Assembly (NCBI GenBank): GCA_002753095.1
Contig: PDZU01000004.1
Location: 1 to 64,000, forward strand
Direction: 5' to 3'
Length of the DNA: 64,000 nt
Source: Magnetococcales bacterium
GTDB taxonomy: Bacteria; Pseudomonadota; Magnetococcia; Magnetococcales; Magnetaquicoccaceae
The notes below the pieces were generated by a model. That model was given only the letters and a program-made list of their open reading frames with translations, was not told the origin of the DNA and searched no databases. This document shows, one piece after another, positions 49,900 through 63,040 of this stretch. The position numbers and the translations under genes are program-made. How positions within the stretch are numbered: the stretch's first letter is position 1; every line of letters starts with the position of its first letter.

Positions 49900-52800
49900 A
49901 TGGCTCTGACCTTCACCGAAAAAAAACGGCTGCGGAAAAATTTTGGCCGCATTCCGACCATCATTGACATTCCCGATCTTATAGCCATTCAGAAACGATC
50001 ATTTGAACGGTTCTTGCAGGAAGGAATCGTTACCCAAAATCGTGCGGACTACGGTTTGCATGGTGTATTTTTATCGGTATTTCCGATCCAGGATTATGCG
50101 GGGACACTCAGCTTGGAGTATGTCAGTTACCAGCTCGGTGAACCTAAATATGAGATGGATGAGTGCTTGCAGCGGGGGATGACATTTTCAGCTCCGTTGA
50201 AGGTGGTGTTTCGCCTCGTTGTCTGGGAAGAGAATGAGGATACCGGGACGAAGGTCGTTCGTGAGGTCAAAGAGCAGGAGGTCTACTTGGGTGACCTGCC
50301 GTTGATGACACCGACGGGGACTTTTATCGTCAACGGTACCGAGCGGGTGGTGGTCTCGCAAATGCACCGTTCGCCGGGTGTCTTTTTTGATCATGACAAG
50401 GGCAAAACCCACAGCAGCGGGAAATTTCTCTTTAACGCGCGTATCATACCGTATCGTGGTTCCTGGTTGGATTTTGAGTTTGATCCCCGCGATATTCTCT
50501 TCACACGGATCGATCGCCGGCGTAAATTGCCGGTAACCACGTTGTTGCGTGCCATGGGTATGCATTCGGAAGAGATTTTGAGCCGCTTCTATGAGGTGGA
50601 TCGTTATCGCAAGGTGGGCGTTGTTTGGGAAAAGAAATTGATCGCCGAGCGCTTGCAAGGCAGTCGCCCAAACTATGCCATTGTGGATCCGAGTACCGGT
50701 GAGGAGTTGGTCAAGGCCAAAGGGCGTATCACGGTGCGTACCATTCGGCGCCTTGAATCGTTGGGCCTGGAGTGGTTGCAGGTTCCAACCGATGATTTGG
50801 TCGGGCGTTTCGTGGCACGTGATGTCCGCATTGGTCAGAGCGATGAAGTGCTGGAAGCGGGCACGGAAATCAGCGAAGCCTTGTTGACCCGTTTTGAAGA
50901 GCTTGGTATCACCGAGGTCGAGGTTCTGTTTATTGACAACGCGACAGTCGGACCCTACCTGCGCAATACGTTGACCAGTGACAAAAACCAGACGGTCGAA
51001 GAGGCGTTGATCGATATCTACCGGATGATGCGTCCCGGTGAACCGCCAACATTGGATGCTGCAGCGGCTCTGTTTGAAAGTTTGTTCTTCGATCCTGACC
51101 GCTATGATCTTTCCACCGTCGGTCGCATGAAGTTAAACAAACGGTTGGGTATTCAGTGTGACCTGGATGTACGTGTTTTGCACAAAGAGGATATTCTTGG
51201 CGTCATCGATATTTTGTTGAAGCTCAAGGATGGTCACGGCAAGGTGGATGACATCGACCATTTGGGAAATCGTCGTGTCCGTTCGGTCGGCGAACTGCTG
51301 GAGAATCAGGTCCGGATTGGTCTGGTCCGCATGGAACGCGCCATCCGCGAACGGATGTCTTCGGCAGACGCTGAGTCTCTGATGCCACATGACATCATGA
51401 ATTCAAAACCCTTCTCAGCGGTGATCCGGGAATTCTTCGGTTCCAGTCAGTTGTCGCAGTTTATGGATCAAACCAATCCGTTGTCGGAGATCACCCATAA
51501 ACGCCGCCTGTCGGCTTTGGGACCGGGTGGTATGACCCGCGAACGGGCTGGATTTGAAGTCCGCGACGTGCATCCCACGCACTATGGCAGAATTTGTCCG
51601 ATTGAGACACCAGAAGGTCCAAATATTGGTTTGATCAATAGCCTGTCAACCTATGCTCAGATCAATGAATTTGGCTTCATCGAGAGCCCATATCGTCGGG
51701 TGGAAGAGGGCCGAGTCACAGATCAGGTGGATTATCTGTCTGCGATCGAAGAAGAAAATTTTGTCATCGCCCAGGCCAACGCAGAGTTGGATCGGCAGGG
51801 GCGCTTGACCGGTGAATTGATCCAATGTCGCCATATGTTGGAGTTTACTGTTGGTGCGCCTGATCGTATCCAGTACATGGATGTTTCACCCAAGCAGATT
51901 GTCTCGGTGGCGGCAGCGCTGATTCCCTTTCTGGAAAATGATGACGCCAACCGTGCCTTGATGGGGTCCAACATGCAGCGTCAGGCAGTGCCGTTGTTGC
52001 GCACTGACGCGCCTTTGGTAGGAACAGGCATGGAGGCCGTCGTTGCACGTGATTCCGGGGTGGCCATCGTTTGCCGCCGCTCAGGTATCGTGGAGGAGGT
52101 GGAAGCTGCCCGTATCGTAATCAAGGCAGATGACACACCAAACTCGACAGAGCCCGGTGTCGATATTTACAAACTGACCAAGTTTGCCCGTTCAAACCAG
52201 AATACCTGCATCAATCAGCGACCGTTGGTAAAGGCCGGGAATCGGGTAAGCAAAGGCGATATCATCGCAGATGGTTCCAGCACCGAACTGGGTGAGTTGG
52301 CACTGGGGCGGAACGTTTTGGTCGCCTTTATGCCTTGGAATGGCTATAACTTTGAAGATTCTATTCTGATTTCTGAGCGTTTGGTCCGCGATGATGTATT
52401 CACCTCGATTCATATCGAAGAGTTTGAGGTGATGGCGCGCGATACCAAATTGGGGCCGGAAGAGATTACGCGGGACATGCCCAATGTGGGTGAAGATGCA
52501 CTGCGTAACCTGGATGAATCTGGGATCATTTTTGTGGGCGCCGAAGTCAAGGCTGGCGATATTCTGGTGGGCAAGGTGACGCCGAAAGGTGAAACGCAAC
52601 TCACACCAGAGGAAAAATTGCTGCGGGCCATCTTTGGTGAAAAGGCTTCCGATGTTCGGGATACTTCACTGCGCCTGCCCCCAGGTGTTGCCGGAACCGT
52701 TGTTGACGTGCGGGTCTTTTCGCGGCGAGGCTTGGAGAAGGATGAACGCGCAAAAGCCATTGATCAGGAGGAGATTGCTCGGTTACAGAAAGATATGGTT

Positions 52801-53988
52801 GCCGAGCGCCGCATTATCGAGCGCGATGCCGATGCGCGTATTCGCGGTCTGTTATTGGGCAAGGTGGTGCGTGGAGGTACTGGTGTATCGTTGGGAGATG
52901 CGCTAACTGGCGAGTTGTTGGACCGTTTGGGTGCGCGTCGTTGGAGCGGACTAATCCTTGAGGATGACGCCGTCACGCAGCAAATCGAATCCATTCGTGA
53001 ACAGGTTGACAAGGCCGCTCTGCGTCTGAAAAAGCGCTTTGACAGTAAGGTTGAAAAGCTGGAACGGGGTGACGATCTGCCTCCGGGTGGTTTGAAAATG
53101 GTCAAGGTCTATGTGGCCGTCAAGCGTAAGCTGCAACCGGGCGATAAGATGGCTGGTCGGCATGGCAACAAAGGTGTCATTTCCAAAATCAATCCGGTAG
53201 AGGATATGCCCTATTTGGAGGATGGTACCGCAGTGGACTTGGTATTAAATCCTCTGGGTGTGCCATCGCGTATGAACGTGGGGCAAATTCTGGAGACCCA
53301 CCTGGGGTGGGCCGCCAAGGGATTGGGCAAGCGCATCGGGGAGATGATGGATAGCTATCGTGCAGGGGTGGCTGCCATGAACGATGTGCGCGAGTTGATG
53401 GGATCGATTTATACCAATCAGAGACAGTCACGCTCAGTCAAGCTGTTGAGTGATGATGAGTTGGAGGCCCTTGCGGATAATTTGCGTGAGGGGGTTCCCG
53501 TTGCCACGCCCGTCTTTGATGGTGCGGAAGAGAAAGATATTGTGACTTTGCTGGAGAAGTCTGGACTGCCGATCTCCGGGCAGGTGCAACTTGTTGATGG
53601 GCGGACAGGTGAGATGTTCGACCGTCCTGTCACGGTTGGTTATATCTACATTCTCAAGCTGCATCACTTGGTGGATGACAAGATCCATGCGCGATCCATC
53701 GGTCCCTATTCATTGGTGACCCAGCAGCCATTGGGCGGTAAAGCGCAGTTTGGTGGACAACGCTTCGGTGAAATGGAAGTGTGGGCGTTGGAGGCCTATG
53801 GCGCAGCCTATACGTTGCAAGAGATGTTGACGGTCAAGTCGGATGATGTAGCCGGTCGCACAAAAATTTATGAATCGATCGTCAAAGGTGATGGCACCTT
53901 TGAGGCGGGTATACCGGAATCCTTTAACGTGTTGATCAAAGAACTGCAATCCCTGGTTTTGGACGTTGAACTGAAAACCGTGGAGTGA
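49900..53988 (+). CDS. rpoB: RNA polymerase beta subunit
   Basis: A protein of about 1362 residues. Seen: the rifampicin-pocket region [33 protein letters not shown] (residues around 506-540), [17 protein letters not shown], the conserved [12 protein letters not shown] and the C-terminal [28 protein letters not shown] 49900 is chosen for the family N-terminus [15 protein letters not shown] and the GGAG just upstream; the frame is open 11 codons earlier. rpoC follows after 34 bp. Confidence 0.98.
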   Translation: MALTFTEKKRLRKNFGRIPTIIDIPDLIAIQKRSFERFLQEGIVTQNRADYGLHGVFLSVFPIQDYAGTLSLEYVSYQLGEPKYEMDECLQRGMTFSAPLKVVFRLVVWEENEDTGTKVVREVKEQEVYLGDLPLMTPTGTFIVNGTERVVVSQMHRSPGVFFDHDKGKTHSSGKFLFNARIIPYRGSWLDFEFDPRDILFTRIDRRRKLPVTTLLRAMGMHSEEILSRFYEVDRYRKVGVVWEKKLIAERLQGSRPNYAIVDPSTGEELVKAKGRITVRTIRRLESLGLEWLQVPTDDLVGRFVARDVRIGQSDEVLEAGTEISEALLTRFEELGITEVEVLFIDNATVGPYLRNTLTSDKNQTVEEALIDIYRMMRPGEPPTLDAAAALFESLFFDPDRYDLSTVGRMKLNKRLGIQCDLDVRVLHKEDILGVIDILLKLKDGHGKVDDIDHLGNRRVRSVGELLENQVRIGLVRMERAIRERMSSADAESLMPHDIMNSKPFSAVIREFFGSSQLSQFMDQTNPLSEITHKRRLSALGPGGMTRERAGFEVRDVHPTHYGRICPIETPEGPNIGLINSLSTYAQINEFGFIESPYRRVEEGRVTDQVDYLSAIEEENFVIAQANAELDRQGRLTGELIQCRHMLEFTVGAPDRIQYMDVSPKQIVSVAAALIPFLENDDANRALMGSNMQRQAVPLLRTDAPLVGTGMEAVVARDSGVAIVCRRSGIVEEVEAARIVIKADDTPNSTEPGVDIYKLTKFARSNQNTCINQRPLVKAGNRVSKGDIIADGSSTELGELALGRNVLVAFMPWNGYNFEDSILISERLVRDDVFTSIHIEEFEVMARDTKLGPEEITRDMPNVGEDALRNLDESGIIFVGAEVKAGDILVGKVTPKGETQLTPEEKLLRAIFGEKASDVRDTSLRLPPGVAGTVVDVRVFSRRGLEKDERAKAIDQEEIARLQKDMVAERRIIERDADARIRGLLLGKVVRGGTGVSLGDALTGELLDRLGARRWSGLILEDDAVTQQIESIREQVDKAALRLKKRFDSKVEKLERGDDLPPGGLKMVKVYVAVKRKLQPGDKMAGRHGNKGVISKINPVEDMPYLEDGTAVDLVLNPLGVPSRMNVGQILETHLGWAAKGLGKRIGEMMDSYRAGVAAMNDVRELMGSIYTNQRQSRSVKLLSDDELEALADNLREGVPVATPVFDGAEEKDIVTLLEKSGLPISGQVQLVDGRTGEMFDRPVTVGYIYILKLHHLVDDKIHARSIGPYSLVTQQPLGGKAQFGGQRFGEMEVWALEAYGAAYTLQEMLTVKSDDVAGRTKIYESIVKGDGTFEAGIPESFNVLIKELQSLVLDVELKTVE

Positions 53989-54022
53989 CTCTATTGACAC
54001 CGGAAAAGTCGGAGAAAATTGA

Positions 54023-57000
54023 GTGAATCAGAATATCTTCAAGCTTTTCTCCCGGCCAACGCTGGGGCAGAGTTTCAGTGGCATACGCATCTCGGTGGCT
54101 TCCCCGGAGAAGGTGCGGTCCTGGTCATTTGGTGAGGTAAAAAAACCAGAAACCATCAACTATCGGACCTTTAAGCCGGAGCGGGATGGTCTGTTTTGCG
54201 CCAAGATCTTTGGTCCAATCAAGGATCATGAATGTCTGTGCGGCAAGTACAAGCGATTGAAACATCGTGGCGTCATCTGCGAGAAGTGCGGTGTCGAGGT
54301 GATTCAATCCAAGGTGCGCCGGGAGCGGTTGGGTCACATTGAGTTGGCTTCCCCAGTGGCGCATATTTGGTTTTTGAAGTCATTACCAAGTCGCATCGGT
54401 TTGTTGCTGGATATGACCCTCAAGGATCTGGAGCGGGTTCTCTACTTTGAGAATTTCGTGGTGCTGGATGGTGGGATGACCCCGCTCAAGCGGGGCGAAT
54501 TGCTGACCGAGGACCGCTATCACCAGGCACTGGATGAGTATGGCGATGAGTTCAAAGCTGGCATAGGGGCCGAGGCGATCCGCGAAATGTTGAGCGCCAT
54601 GGATATTCCGGGCGAAATCATCATGCTGCGCGCCGAATTGGGTGAAACCGGTTCTGAGGCACGCCGCAAGAAAATTATTAAACGTCTGCATACCTTGGAG
54701 GCGTTCCAGGAGTCGGGAAACAGGCCTGAATGGATGATCCTGACTGTCATCCCGGTTATTCCCCCGGAACTGCGTCCCTTGGTGCCATTGGATGGCGGGC
54801 GCTTTGCGACGTCAGATTTGAACGATCTGTATCGTCGCGTGATCAATCGCAACAATCGCCTGCGTCGTTTGCATGAACTGCGGGCGCCAGACATTATTAT
54901 TCGTAACGAAAAGCGGATGTTGCAGGAGTCGGTAGATGCGCTTTTCGATAATGGACGGCGGGGGCGTGTGATTACAGGCACCAATAAGCGGCCATTAAAG
55001 TCGCTCTCGGAGATGCTTAAAGGTAAACAAGGTCGGTTTCGCCTGAATCTGCTGGGTAAACGTGTTGACTATTCCGGTCGCTCCGTGATTGTCGTTGGTC
55101 CAGAACTGAAACTGCATGAGTGTGGACTGCCTAAGAAAATGGCCTTGGAATTGTTCAAGCCGTTTATCTATAACCGTTTGGAGGAAAGGGGCCTCTCGAC
55201 TACCATCAAGGCCGCCAAGCGAATGGTGGAGAAGGAGCGTCCAGAAGTTTGGGATATTCTGGAGGAGGTCATTCGTGAACATCCTGTTTTGTTAAACCGG
55301 GCACCGACGCTGCACCGCTTGGGTATTCAAGCCTTTGAGCCGAAGTTGATTGAAGGAAAGGCCATTCAGTTGCACCCACTGGTCTGCACAGCCTTTAATG
55401 CAGACTTTGACGGGGACCAAATGGCCGTTCACGTTCCTCTGTCGATTGAGGCTCAGATCGAGGCGCGGGTGTTGATGATGTCGACCAACAACATCCTATC
55501 GCCAGCAAATGGAAAGCCGATCATTGTGCCGACTCAGGACATCATCCTGGGGCTGTACTACATGACTCTGGAGCGTTTGAACCAAAAAGGGGAAGGGATG
55601 ACCTTTGCCTCTCCGCTTGAGGTGCGTCAGGCGTATGACTGTGGGGCAGTAGGATTGCAGGCGCGCATCCGGTGCCGGTACCGTGGTGCCCTTGAAGAGA
55701 CCACCACTGGAAGGATTCTTCTGACCGAAATTATTCCGAAAGCAGTTCCATTTTCGCACGTCAACCGCCTGCAGACCAAAAAGGAGGTTGCCAAGCTGAT
55801 CGATATGGTCTATCGGGCCTGTGGTACCAAGGAAACAGTGGTATTCGCCGATCGGTTGATGACCATGGGATTTACCTTTGCTGCGAGAGCAGGAATTTCT
55901 TTTGGAAAGGATGATTTGGTCATCCCACAAGCGAAAAAACGTTTGGTGCGTGAGGCGCAGAATAAGGTGAAAGAGATGGAGCACCAATATTCTGAAGGTC
56001 TTATCACTGAAGGAGAAAAATATAATAAGGTCGTTGATATTTGGTCGCAGTGTACGGAACGCGTGGCGGAAGAGATGATGCGTGGTATCTCCTCGGTGGA
56101 GGTGGTGGACCATATGGGGGTCAAGCGGGAGCAGCCTTCCTTAAACTCCATCTACATGATGGCCAATTCAGGGGCTCGTGGTTCTGCAGCACAAATGCGG
56201 CAGTTGGCTGGTATGCGTGGTTTGATGGCCAAGCCTTCTGGTGAAATTATTGAGGCACCCATTACCGCCAATTTCCGTGAGGGGTTGACGGTGCTGCAGT
56301 ACTTTATTTCGACCCATGGTGCGCGTAAGGGTTTGGCCGATACGGCGTTGAAGACGGCAAACAGTGGGTATTTGACACGGCGTTTGGTCGATGTAGCACA
56401 GGATTGCATTGTCCGTGAGTACGACTGTGGAACGGAAGAGGGGTTGACAGCATTCGCCCTGGTTGAGGGGAACGATCTGGTAGAGACATTGGGGGATCGC
56501 ATCCTTGGCAGAACACCGCTTATCGATATCGTTGATCCCATAACCGATGAGTTGTTGGTGAAAGCCGGACAAATCATGGATGAGGAAAACGTCGATCGGA
56601 TCGAAAATTCCAACGTCGAGTCCGTATTGATGCGTTCACCTTTGACCTGCAAAACAGAACGGGGTGTGTGTGTTCTCTGTTATGGTCGTGATCTGGCACG
56701 CGGTATGGCGGTGACGATCGGTGAGGCTGTGGGTGTCATCGCGGCGCAGAGTATTGGTGAACCCGGTACACAGTTAACCATGCGCACATTTCATATCGGT
56801 GGTACTGCCTCGCGTGCGGTGGAGCAGTCTGCCGTTGAAACCGTTAAAGGTGGTATGCTGCGTTACCATAACCTGACAACGGTAACGGACCGTAATGGCC
56901 GGTTTGTCGTATTGTCTCGTAACGGAGAGGTGACGGTTCATGAAACGCGGGGCGGTGAAGAGAGTCGAGACTCTGACCTGTTTGCCATCGGTCGTGAACG

Positions 57001-58117
57001 TGAGCGCTATCGGGTTCCGTATGGTGCACGATTGACTGTTGCGGATGGGGGAGTGGCAGAGGCTGGTGCCGTTCTGGCGGAGTGGGATCCCTTCGCAGTG
57101 CCGATCATTACCGAGCGTCCAGGTAAAGTGCAGTATGGCGATTTGGTGGAAGGGGTGACTTTGCGCGAGGTGATGGACGAGGCAACAGGGTTGGTCTCTC
57201 GCGAGGTGACGGAGTGGAAGAGCCACAGCCGAAAAGGGGATATGCGGCCACGATTGACACTGAAGGATCCGGTAACAGGCGAAACCTTGGTGCTCGGCAC
57301 TGGGGCGGAGGTGCGTTACTTCCTGCCGGTTGGAGCCGTCATTGTGGTGCATGAAGGGGATATGGTTCAGGCGGGCGATATCATTGCCAAAATGCCGCGC
57401 AAGAGCTTGAAAACACGCGACATTACCGGTGGTCTGCCGCGCGTTGTTGAACTGTTTGAGGCGCGTAAACCGAAAGAGTTCGCGATCATTGCAGAGATTG
57501 ATGGCGTTGTGACCTTTGGCAAGGATTTAAAGGGCAAGCGAAGAATCATTATCACGCCAGAGGTCGGTGAACCTCAGGAGTATTTTCTGCCCAAAGGAAA
57601 ACAGTTGGCTGTCAATGACGGTGACTGGGTAAGAAGAGGAGAAGCCCTGATGGAGGGCTCGCCAGTTCCGCAAGATATCCTGAAGGTACTGGGGCTGGAA
57701 GCTCTTTGCCGCTTTATGGTAAACGAAATTCAAGAAGTCTATCGTTTGCAGGGCGTTAAGATAAACGATAAACACATTGAAGTGATCGTTAGGCAGATGC
57801 TGCAGAAGGTGACGGTGAAAACGCCGGGAGATACCATTTTCGTGGTTGGAGAGTCGGTAGAAAGGTCTCTGTTTGCCAGCGAAAATGATCGAGTTCTGGC
57901 CCGTGGAGGTGAGGTCGCGCTTGGTTATCCACAGTTGCTGGGTATCACCAAGGCTTCATTGTCCACACCATCGTTTATCTCAGCGGCCTCTTTCCAGGAG
58001 ACCACACGCGTTTTGACTGAGGCAACAGTGGCTGGACGTGTGGATACCTTGACCGGACTCAAAGAGAATGTTATTGTTGGGCGCTTGGTACCTGCTGGTA
58101 CTGGCCGATTGCGATAG
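54023..58117 (+). CDS. rpoC: RNA polymerase beta' subunit
   Basis: A protein of 1364 residues. Seen: the N-terminal zinc ribbon ([20 protein letters not shown]), the catalytic Mg loop NADFDGDQM, the bridge helix region and the second zinc site ([19 protein letters not shown]). The start is a GTG at 54023 with GGAG upstream. A weak hairpin follows the stop, without a T-tract. Length is normal. Confidence 0.98.
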   Translation: MNQNIFKLFSRPTLGQSFSGIRISVASPEKVRSWSFGEVKKPETINYRTFKPERDGLFCAKIFGPIKDHECLCGKYKRLKHRGVICEKCGVEVIQSKVRRERLGHIELASPVAHIWFLKSLPSRIGLLLDMTLKDLERVLYFENFVVLDGGMTPLKRGELLTEDRYHQALDEYGDEFKAGIGAEAIREMLSAMDIPGEIIMLRAELGETGSEARRKKIIKRLHTLEAFQESGNRPEWMILTVIPVIPPELRPLVPLDGGRFATSDLNDLYRRVINRNNRLRRLHELRAPDIIIRNEKRMLQESVDALFDNGRRGRVITGTNKRPLKSLSEMLKGKQGRFRLNLLGKRVDYSGRSVIVVGPELKLHECGLPKKMALELFKPFIYNRLEERGLSTTIKAAKRMVEKERPEVWDILEEVIREHPVLLNRAPTLHRLGIQAFEPKLIEGKAIQLHPLVCTAFNADFDGDQMAVHVPLSIEAQIEARVLMMSTNNILSPANGKPIIVPTQDIILGLYYMTLERLNQKGEGMTFASPLEVRQAYDCGAVGLQARIRCRYRGALEETTTGRILLTEIIPKAVPFSHVNRLQTKKEVAKLIDMVYRACGTKETVVFADRLMTMGFTFAARAGISFGKDDLVIPQAKKRLVREAQNKVKEMEHQYSEGLITEGEKYNKVVDIWSQCTERVAEEMMRGISSVEVVDHMGVKREQPSLNSIYMMANSGARGSAAQMRQLAGMRGLMAKPSGEIIEAPITANFREGLTVLQYFISTHGARKGLADTALKTANSGYLTRRLVDVAQDCIVREYDCGTEEGLTAFALVEGNDLVETLGDRILGRTPLIDIVDPITDELLVKAGQIMDEENVDRIENSNVESVLMRSPLTCKTERGVCVLCYGRDLARGMAVTIGEAVGVIAAQSIGEPGTQLTMRTFHIGGTASRAVEQSAVETVKGGMLRYHNLTTVTDRNGRFVVLSRNGEVTVHETRGGEESRDSDLFAIGRERERYRVPYGARLTVADGGVAEAGAVLAEWDPFAVPIITERPGKVQYGDLVEGVTLREVMDEATGLVSREVTEWKSHSRKGDMRPRLTLKDPVTGETLVLGTGAEVRYFLPVGAVIVVHEGDMVQAGDIIAKMPRKSLKTRDITGGLPRVVELFEARKPKEFAIIAEIDGVVTFGKDLKGKRRIIITPEVGEPQEYFLPKGKQLAVNDGDWVRRGEALMEGSPVPQDILKVLGLEALCRFMVNEIQEVYRLQGVKINDKHIEVIVRQMLQKVTVKTPGDTIFVVGESVERSLFASENDRVLARGGEVALGYPQLLGITKASLSTPSFISAASFQETTRVLTEATVAGRVDTLTGLKENVIVGRLVPAGTGRLR

Positions 58118-58224
58118 GCGCCGTTAGATGGCGCAATGACAAGAAGTGGGTGTAGACTGAATATATTCCCTTCGCGACTTTCCGGCGCAGTTCAGGAAAA
58201 AATTGGAATCTGGTACGATTGGGA

Positions 58225-58252
58225 TTGACAAATTCAGTTTATGAGTTATTAT
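58225..58252 (+). promoter_or_regulatory. promoter of the rpsL (str) operon
   Basis: TTGACA at 58225-58230 and TATTAT at 58247-58252 are spaced by 16 bp, a near-consensus sigma-70 promoter. It lies 60 bp upstream of the rpsL start, in the 194-bp gap after rpoC. The downstream genes therefore probably have their own strong promoter. Confidence 0.7.
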
Positions 58253-58311
58253 GGGGGGCTTTCTGAGAATGGCTTCCAGCAGCAGTAGAGAGTGTGGAGA
58301 GAACTAGGACA

Positions 58312-58683
58312 ATGCCTACCGTTAACCAGTTAGTCCGTATTGGACGTCATTCGCAGCACAAAAAGACGAATGTTCCGGCAATGGAGGCGTGTCCTCAGAA
58401 GCGAGGGGTGTGTACCCGCGTTTATACCACAACCCCGAAAAAGCCGAACTCTGCATTGCGCAAAGTTGCTCGTGTTCGTTTGACCAATGGGCATGAAGTG
58501 ACGGTTTATATTCCAGGCGAAAGTCACAACCTGCAAGAGCACTCTGTTGTTCTGGTGCGTGGCGGTCGTGTAAAAGACCTTCCTGGTGTGCGGTATCACA
58601 TTATTCGTGGCGCACTCGACACTCAGGGTGTCAAGAATCGCAAGCAAGGCCGCTCATTGTATGGTGCTAAACGGCCCAAATAG
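58312..58683 (+). CDS. rpsL: 30S ribosomal protein S12
   Basis: A decoding-centre protein of 123 residues. Seen: [42 protein letters not shown] (with the Lys associated with streptomycin sensitivity) and [30 protein letters not shown] 58312 gives the family N-terminus; the frame is open six codons upstream. It is first in the str operon. Confidence 0.98.
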   Translation: MPTVNQLVRIGRHSQHKKTNVPAMEACPQKRGVCTRVYTTTPKKPNSALRKVARVRLTNGHEVTVYIPGESHNLQEHSVVLVRGGRVKDLPGVRYHIIRGALDTQGVKNRKQGRSLYGAKRPK

Positions 58684-58748
58684 ATGGGTTTGGTTGTGTA
58701 GCAAAGAACTTATGTTACCGAAAAGGTTGAGAGCAAGGAGTTGAGTTT

Positions 58749-59219
58749 ATGTCCAGACGCCGTGATGTACCAAAGCGTGAGGTGATTGGAGATCCCGCTT
58801 ATGGTGATCCCTTGGTGAGTAAGTTTATGAACTGCATCATGAAGGATGGCAAAAAAGCGCTTGCAGAACGTGTCTTTTATGGTGCACTGCAGGTCGTGGC
58901 GGATCGGACAAAACAAGATCCAGTGCAGATTTTCAAGGACGCTGTTGACAATACGCGTCCGCTTGTTGAGGTGCGTGCGCGCCGCGTTGGCGGTGCAACC
59001 TATCAGGTTCCCGTTGAAGTTCGTCCGAGCCGGAGGCAGGCGTTGGCCGTGCGCTGGCTCGTCGGATATGCACGTAAGCGGTCAGAAAAGACGATGAGGG
59101 AAAAATTGGCTGCGGAGTTGATTGAGGCAGCGGCGGGACGTGGCGCCACTGTTAAAAAGCGCGACGAAACGCATCGGATGGCTGAAGCGAATAAAGTGTT
59201 TGCCCACTATCGCTGGTAA
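58749..59219 (+). CDS. rpsG: 30S ribosomal protein S7
   Basis: A protein of 156 residues that nucleates the small-subunit head. Seen: [71 protein letters not shown] and [16 protein letters not shown] strong AAGGAG precedes the start. Co-transcribed with rpsL and fusA. Confidence 0.98.
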   Translation: MSRRRDVPKREVIGDPAYGDPLVSKFMNCIMKDGKKALAERVFYGALQVVADRTKQDPVQIFKDAVDNTRPLVEVRARRVGGATYQVPVEVRPSRRQALAVRWLVGYARKRSEKTMREKLAAELIEAAAGRGATVKKRDETHRMAEANKVFAHYRW

Positions 59220-59296
59220 CGGTGGTTTGGTGGGTTTGGAAAAATTGTTGGACAATTGACGCAGCGACAAGCTGAATCCGGAAATGGGTGAATAGC

Positions 59297-61375
59297 GTGG
59301 CCAGGGAAATTCCACTTACGCGAGTACGAAATATCGGCATCATGGCGCACATCGATGCTGGAAAAACGACGGTTACAGAGCGCATTCTCTATTACACCGG
59401 GCGTTCGCACAAACTGGGTGAAGTCCATGAGGGCACAGCGACCATGGACTGGATGGAGCAGGAGCAGGAGCGGGGCATTACCATTACCTCCGCCGCAACA
59501 ACGTGCTTCTGGAAAAACCATCGGATCAACATCATCGATACACCTGGTCACGTGGACTTTACGATCGAGGTTGAGCGTTCATTGCGTGTATTGGACGGAG
59601 CTGTCGCCGTATTTTGTTCGGTGGGTGGCGTGCAGCCACAATCAGAAACGGTTTGGCGTCAAGCAGACAGGTACGGGGTTCCCCGTATCGCATTCGTCAA
59701 TAAAATGGACCGGATGGGGGCTGACTTTCAGCGTGTACTGCGGATGATGCGTGATCGTCTGGGCGCGAGGCCAGTTCCGTTGCAACTTCCCATCGGTTCC
59801 GAAGATAATTTCCGAGGTATGGTGGACTTGGTAACACGGTCAGCGTTTATTTTTGATGAAGAGACCCTGGGCGCGACCTTCAAGGAGACGACTATCCCTG
59901 AGGAGATGGAAGAACTCGTCGATGAGTATCGGGAGCAGTTGTTGGAGACTGCCCTTGAGCAGGACGACGAATTGATGGAGCGGTATCTGGAAGGCGGAAA
60001 AATTACACCTGCTGAGTTCAAAGATTGTATACGCAAAGGTGTTTTAACAAGCTCCTTTGTGCCGGTAATTTGTGGGTCTGCCTTCAAGAATAAGGGGGTG
60101 CAGCCGCTCCTTGATTCCGTTGTCGAGTATTTTCCCGCTCCGAGTGACATCCCACCCGTTGAGGGGGATGCCCTGAACAAAGATATCAAGATCATGCGGC
60201 AGTCGAGTGATGAGGAACCGTTCTCGGCGCTGGCCTTCAAGATCATGACGGATCCGTTCGTTGGAAGTTTGACCTTTTTTAGGGTTTATTCGGGGACGTT
60301 GGAAGCGGGATCCTATGTCCTGAATTCAACGAAAGAGAAAAAGGAGAGAATCGGTCGTTTGATGTTGATGCACGCGAATAAGCGGGAAGATGTCAAAGAG
60401 GTGCGTGCGGGTGACATTGCAGCGGCTGTTGGCTTGAAATATACGACGACCGGCGATACGCTGTGCGATGCTGATAAGCCTGTGATACTGGAGAAGATGA
60501 CATTTCCTGTACCGGTGATTTCCATCGCAATCGAACCAAAAACGAAGGCAGACCAAGAGAAGATGGGGATTGCTTTGGGTCGTTTGGCTCAAGAGGATCC
60601 CTCCTTTAAAGTAGCGAATGATGTTGAGACGAATCAAACGATCATCTCTGGAATGGGTGAGTTGCATCTTGAGATTTTAGTGGATCGTATGCAGCGTGAA
60701 TTTAAGGTTGAGGCCAACGTCGGCAAACCGCAGGTTGCATACAGAGAAACAATCAGCAAGACGGTCGATTCAGAAGGTAAGTTTGTCCGGCAGTCTGGTG
60801 GGCGTGGGCAATTTGGCCATGTTTGGTTGAAGATTGAGCCGATGGAGCCTGGGTTTGGCTTCAAGTTTGTTGATGCAATCAAGGGTGGCGTGGTGCCCAG
60901 AGAGTATATCCCGGCCGTCGCTAAGGGCGTTGAAGAGGCGCTCAATAGTGGTGTCAAGGCGGGTTACCCGGTTGTTGACTTGCAAGTGACATTGTTCGAG
61001 GGTTCATACCACGAGGTAGACTCTTCGGAAATGGCCTTTAAAGTTGCCGCTTCAATGGGCTTCAAAGAGGGATGCAGGAAAGCGAGCCCAGTGTTGCTGG
61101 AGCCGATTATGGTTGTAGAGGTTGAGGTTCCAGAGGAGTATATGGGGGACGTGATTGGTGATCTGAACTCGCGTCGTGGCAGTATCGTTGGTATGGACTC
61201 GGCAGGTGGAAATCAGTTGGTCAAGGCGATGGTGCCGTTGGCCAATATGTTTGGTTACTCAACGGATGTGCGTTCCATGTCACAGGGGCGTGCCACGTTC
61301 ACAATGCAGTTTGATCATTATGAACAAGTTCCGAATTCGATTGCCGAAGAGATTGCGGCAAAGGCTAAGGGCTAG
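59297..61375 (+). CDS. fusA: elongation factor G
   Basis: A translocation GTPase of about 692 residues. Seen: [22 protein letters not shown] (G1), [11 protein letters not shown] (G2), DTPGHVDFT (G3), [10 protein letters not shown] (G4), and domains II-V with GMGELHLEI and GGVVPREYI. The GTG at 59297 is chosen because it gives the family start ARxxPLxRxRNIG; a GTG three codons upstream (59288) is also possible. tuf copy 2 follows after 12 bp. Confidence 0.97.
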   Translation: MAREIPLTRVRNIGIMAHIDAGKTTVTERILYYTGRSHKLGEVHEGTATMDWMEQEQERGITITSAATTCFWKNHRINIIDTPGHVDFTIEVERSLRVLDGAVAVFCSVGGVQPQSETVWRQADRYGVPRIAFVNKMDRMGADFQRVLRMMRDRLGARPVPLQLPIGSEDNFRGMVDLVTRSAFIFDEETLGATFKETTIPEEMEELVDEYREQLLETALEQDDELMERYLEGGKITPAEFKDCIRKGVLTSSFVPVICGSAFKNKGVQPLLDSVVEYFPAPSDIPPVEGDALNKDIKIMRQSSDEEPFSALAFKIMTDPFVGSLTFFRVYSGTLEAGSYVLNSTKEKKERIGRLMLMHANKREDVKEVRAGDIAAAVGLKYTTTGDTLCDADKPVILEKMTFPVPVISIAIEPKTKADQEKMGIALGRLAQEDPSFKVANDVETNQTIISGMGELHLEILVDRMQREFKVEANVGKPQVAYRETISKTVDSEGKFVRQSGGRGQFGHVWLKIEPMEPGFGFKFVDAIKGGVVPREYIPAVAKGVEEALNSGVKAGYPVVDLQVTLFEGSYHEVDSSEMAFKVAASMGFKEGCRKASPVLLEPIMVVEVEVPEEYMGDVIGDLNSRRGSIVGMDSAGGNQLVKAMVPLANMFGYSTDVRSMSQGRATFTMQFDHYEQVPNSIAEEIAAKAKG

Positions 61376-61387
61376 GGGATAGAGAAG

Positions 61388-62578
61388 ATGGCTAAGGCTA
61401 AGTTTGAGCGTAACAAGCCCCATGTAAACATTGGTACGATTGGTCACGTTGACCATGGTAAGACCAGCCTGACGGCTGCGATCACCAAGATTTTGGCAGA
61501 ATCAGGCGGAGCGATATATACTGCCTATGATCAAATTGACTCAGCGCCTGAGGAAAAAGCGCGTGGAATCACGATTTCCACAGCGCATGTAGAGTACCAG
61601 ACGGCCAAACGTCACTATGCGCATGTGGACTGCCCCGGGCATGCCGACTATATTAAAAACATGATCACTGGCGCAGCACAGATGGATGGTGCTATTCTGG
61701 TGGTTTCCGCAGCAGATGGCCCGATGCCACAGACCCGTGAGCATATCCTGTTGGCACGGCAGGTTGGTGTACCTGCTCTGGTCGTGTTCATGAACAAGGC
61801 CGATATGGTTGATGACCCAGAGTTGCTGGAACTTGTTGAGTTGGAAGTGCGTGAACTGTTGTCGCAGTACGATTTTCCGGGCGACGAAGTGCCGATTGTC
61901 GTTGGATCGGCTCTGAAGGCGCTGGAAGGCGATACAGGGGATCTGGGTCGTAATGCGATCATGAAGTTGATGGAAGCGGTTGATGCATACATCCCACAAC
62001 CAGAGCGTGCTTTGGATGGTGCCTTCCTGATGCCCATTGAAGATGTGTTCACGATCTCTGGACGCGGCACTGTGGTGACTGGACGTGTTGAGCGTGGTAT
62101 CATCAAAGTTGGCGAGCAGGTACAAGTTGTGGGTATTCGTCCCACCACTGCATCGACCTGCACGGGTGTGGAAATGTTCCGCAAGTTGTTGGACCAGGGG
62201 CAGGCCGGTGACAATGTTGGGGTTCTGCTGCGTGGAATCAAGCGGGAGGATGTGATGCGTGGTCAGGTTTTGGCCAAGCCGAACTCGATTACGCCGCATA
62301 CGAAGTTTAAGGCAGAGTGCTATATTCTGACCAAAGAGGAGGGTGGTAGGCATACACCGTTCTTTAGCAACTACCGTCCGCAGTTTTACTTTAGAACCAC
62401 GGACGTGACGGGAATACTGAGCTTGGCAGAAGGAACAGAGATGGTTATGCCGGGTGATAATGTATCGATGACCGTGGAGTTGATTGCCCCGATCGCCATG
62501 GAAAAGGGTTTGCGCTTTGCCATTCGTGAGGGTGGACGCACCGTTGGGGCTGGTGTTGTTTCGGAAATTATTGCGTAA
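61388..62578 (+). CDS. tuf: elongation factor Tu, copy 2
   Basis: The second EF-Tu gene, 396 residues, in the str operon after fusA. All GTPase motifs match copy 1. The 13 differences are mostly conservative (for example S/T, I/V, E/D), with a few less so, such as Pro for Ser and Met for Gln in domain 2. Codon choice differs widely between the copies. It is followed by rpsJ. Confidence 0.98.
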   Translation: MAKAKFERNKPHVNIGTIGHVDHGKTSLTAAITKILAESGGAIYTAYDQIDSAPEEKARGITISTAHVEYQTAKRHYAHVDCPGHADYIKNMITGAAQMDGAILVVSAADGPMPQTREHILLARQVGVPALVVFMNKADMVDDPELLELVELEVRELLSQYDFPGDEVPIVVGSALKALEGDTGDLGRNAIMKLMEAVDAYIPQPERALDGAFLMPIEDVFTISGRGTVVTGRVERGIIKVGEQVQVVGIRPTTASTCTGVEMFRKLLDQGQAGDNVGVLLRGIKREDVMRGQVLAKPNSITPHTKFKAECYILTKEEGGRHTPFFSNYRPQFYFRTTDVTGILSLAEGTEMVMPGDNVSMTVELIAPIAMEKGLRFAIREGGRTVGAGVVSEIIA

Positions 62579-62651
62579 TCTCGGTTGCGCGTTTGATGTT
62601 GAATAACACGGTCTACGGAAGCAAGATCGGAAAACGCTGGGGCGAATCTGA

Positions 62652-62960
62652 ATGGAAAACCAGAAAATACGTATTCGGTTAAGGGCCTTTGATCACCGGA
62701 TTTTGGATCAATCGACAGGTGAGATTGTCCAGACTGCCCGTCGCACGGGCGCAGAGATCCGAGGTCCGATTCCCTTGCCGACAAAAATTAGTCGGTGGAC
62801 CGTACTTAAGTCTCCTCACGTGGACAAAAAGTCACGTGAGCAGTTTGAGATTCGGACGCATAAGCGGGTGATAGATATTATCAACCCTACACCACAGACG
62901 GTCGATGCGCTGATGAAGCTCGATTTGGCTGCTGGGGTGAATGTTGAGATTAAGCTGTAG
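62652..62960 (+). CDS. rpsJ: 30S ribosomal protein S10
   Basis: A protein of 102 residues that also acts as NusE in antitermination with NusB. Seen: [58 protein letters not shown]. It is the first gene of the S10 operon, here directly behind the str operon. Confidence 0.98.
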   Translation: MENQKIRIRLRAFDHRILDQSTGEIVQTARRTGAEIRGPIPLPTKISRWTVLKSPHVDKKSREQFEIRTHKRVIDIINPTPQTVDALMKLDLAAGVNVEIKL

Positions 62961-63040
62961 CGGATACCGGGTTCTCGTCAAAGTCAGTGGTTGACACTGA
63001 TCTGGGGCGGACAGGAAATTGCGAGAAGAGAGGATTTGGA

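Noticed and set aside
58092-58140. Hairpin GCGCC/GGCGC after rpoC as a terminator
   Set aside because: Only five pairs and no T-tract, so it was not listed as a terminator.
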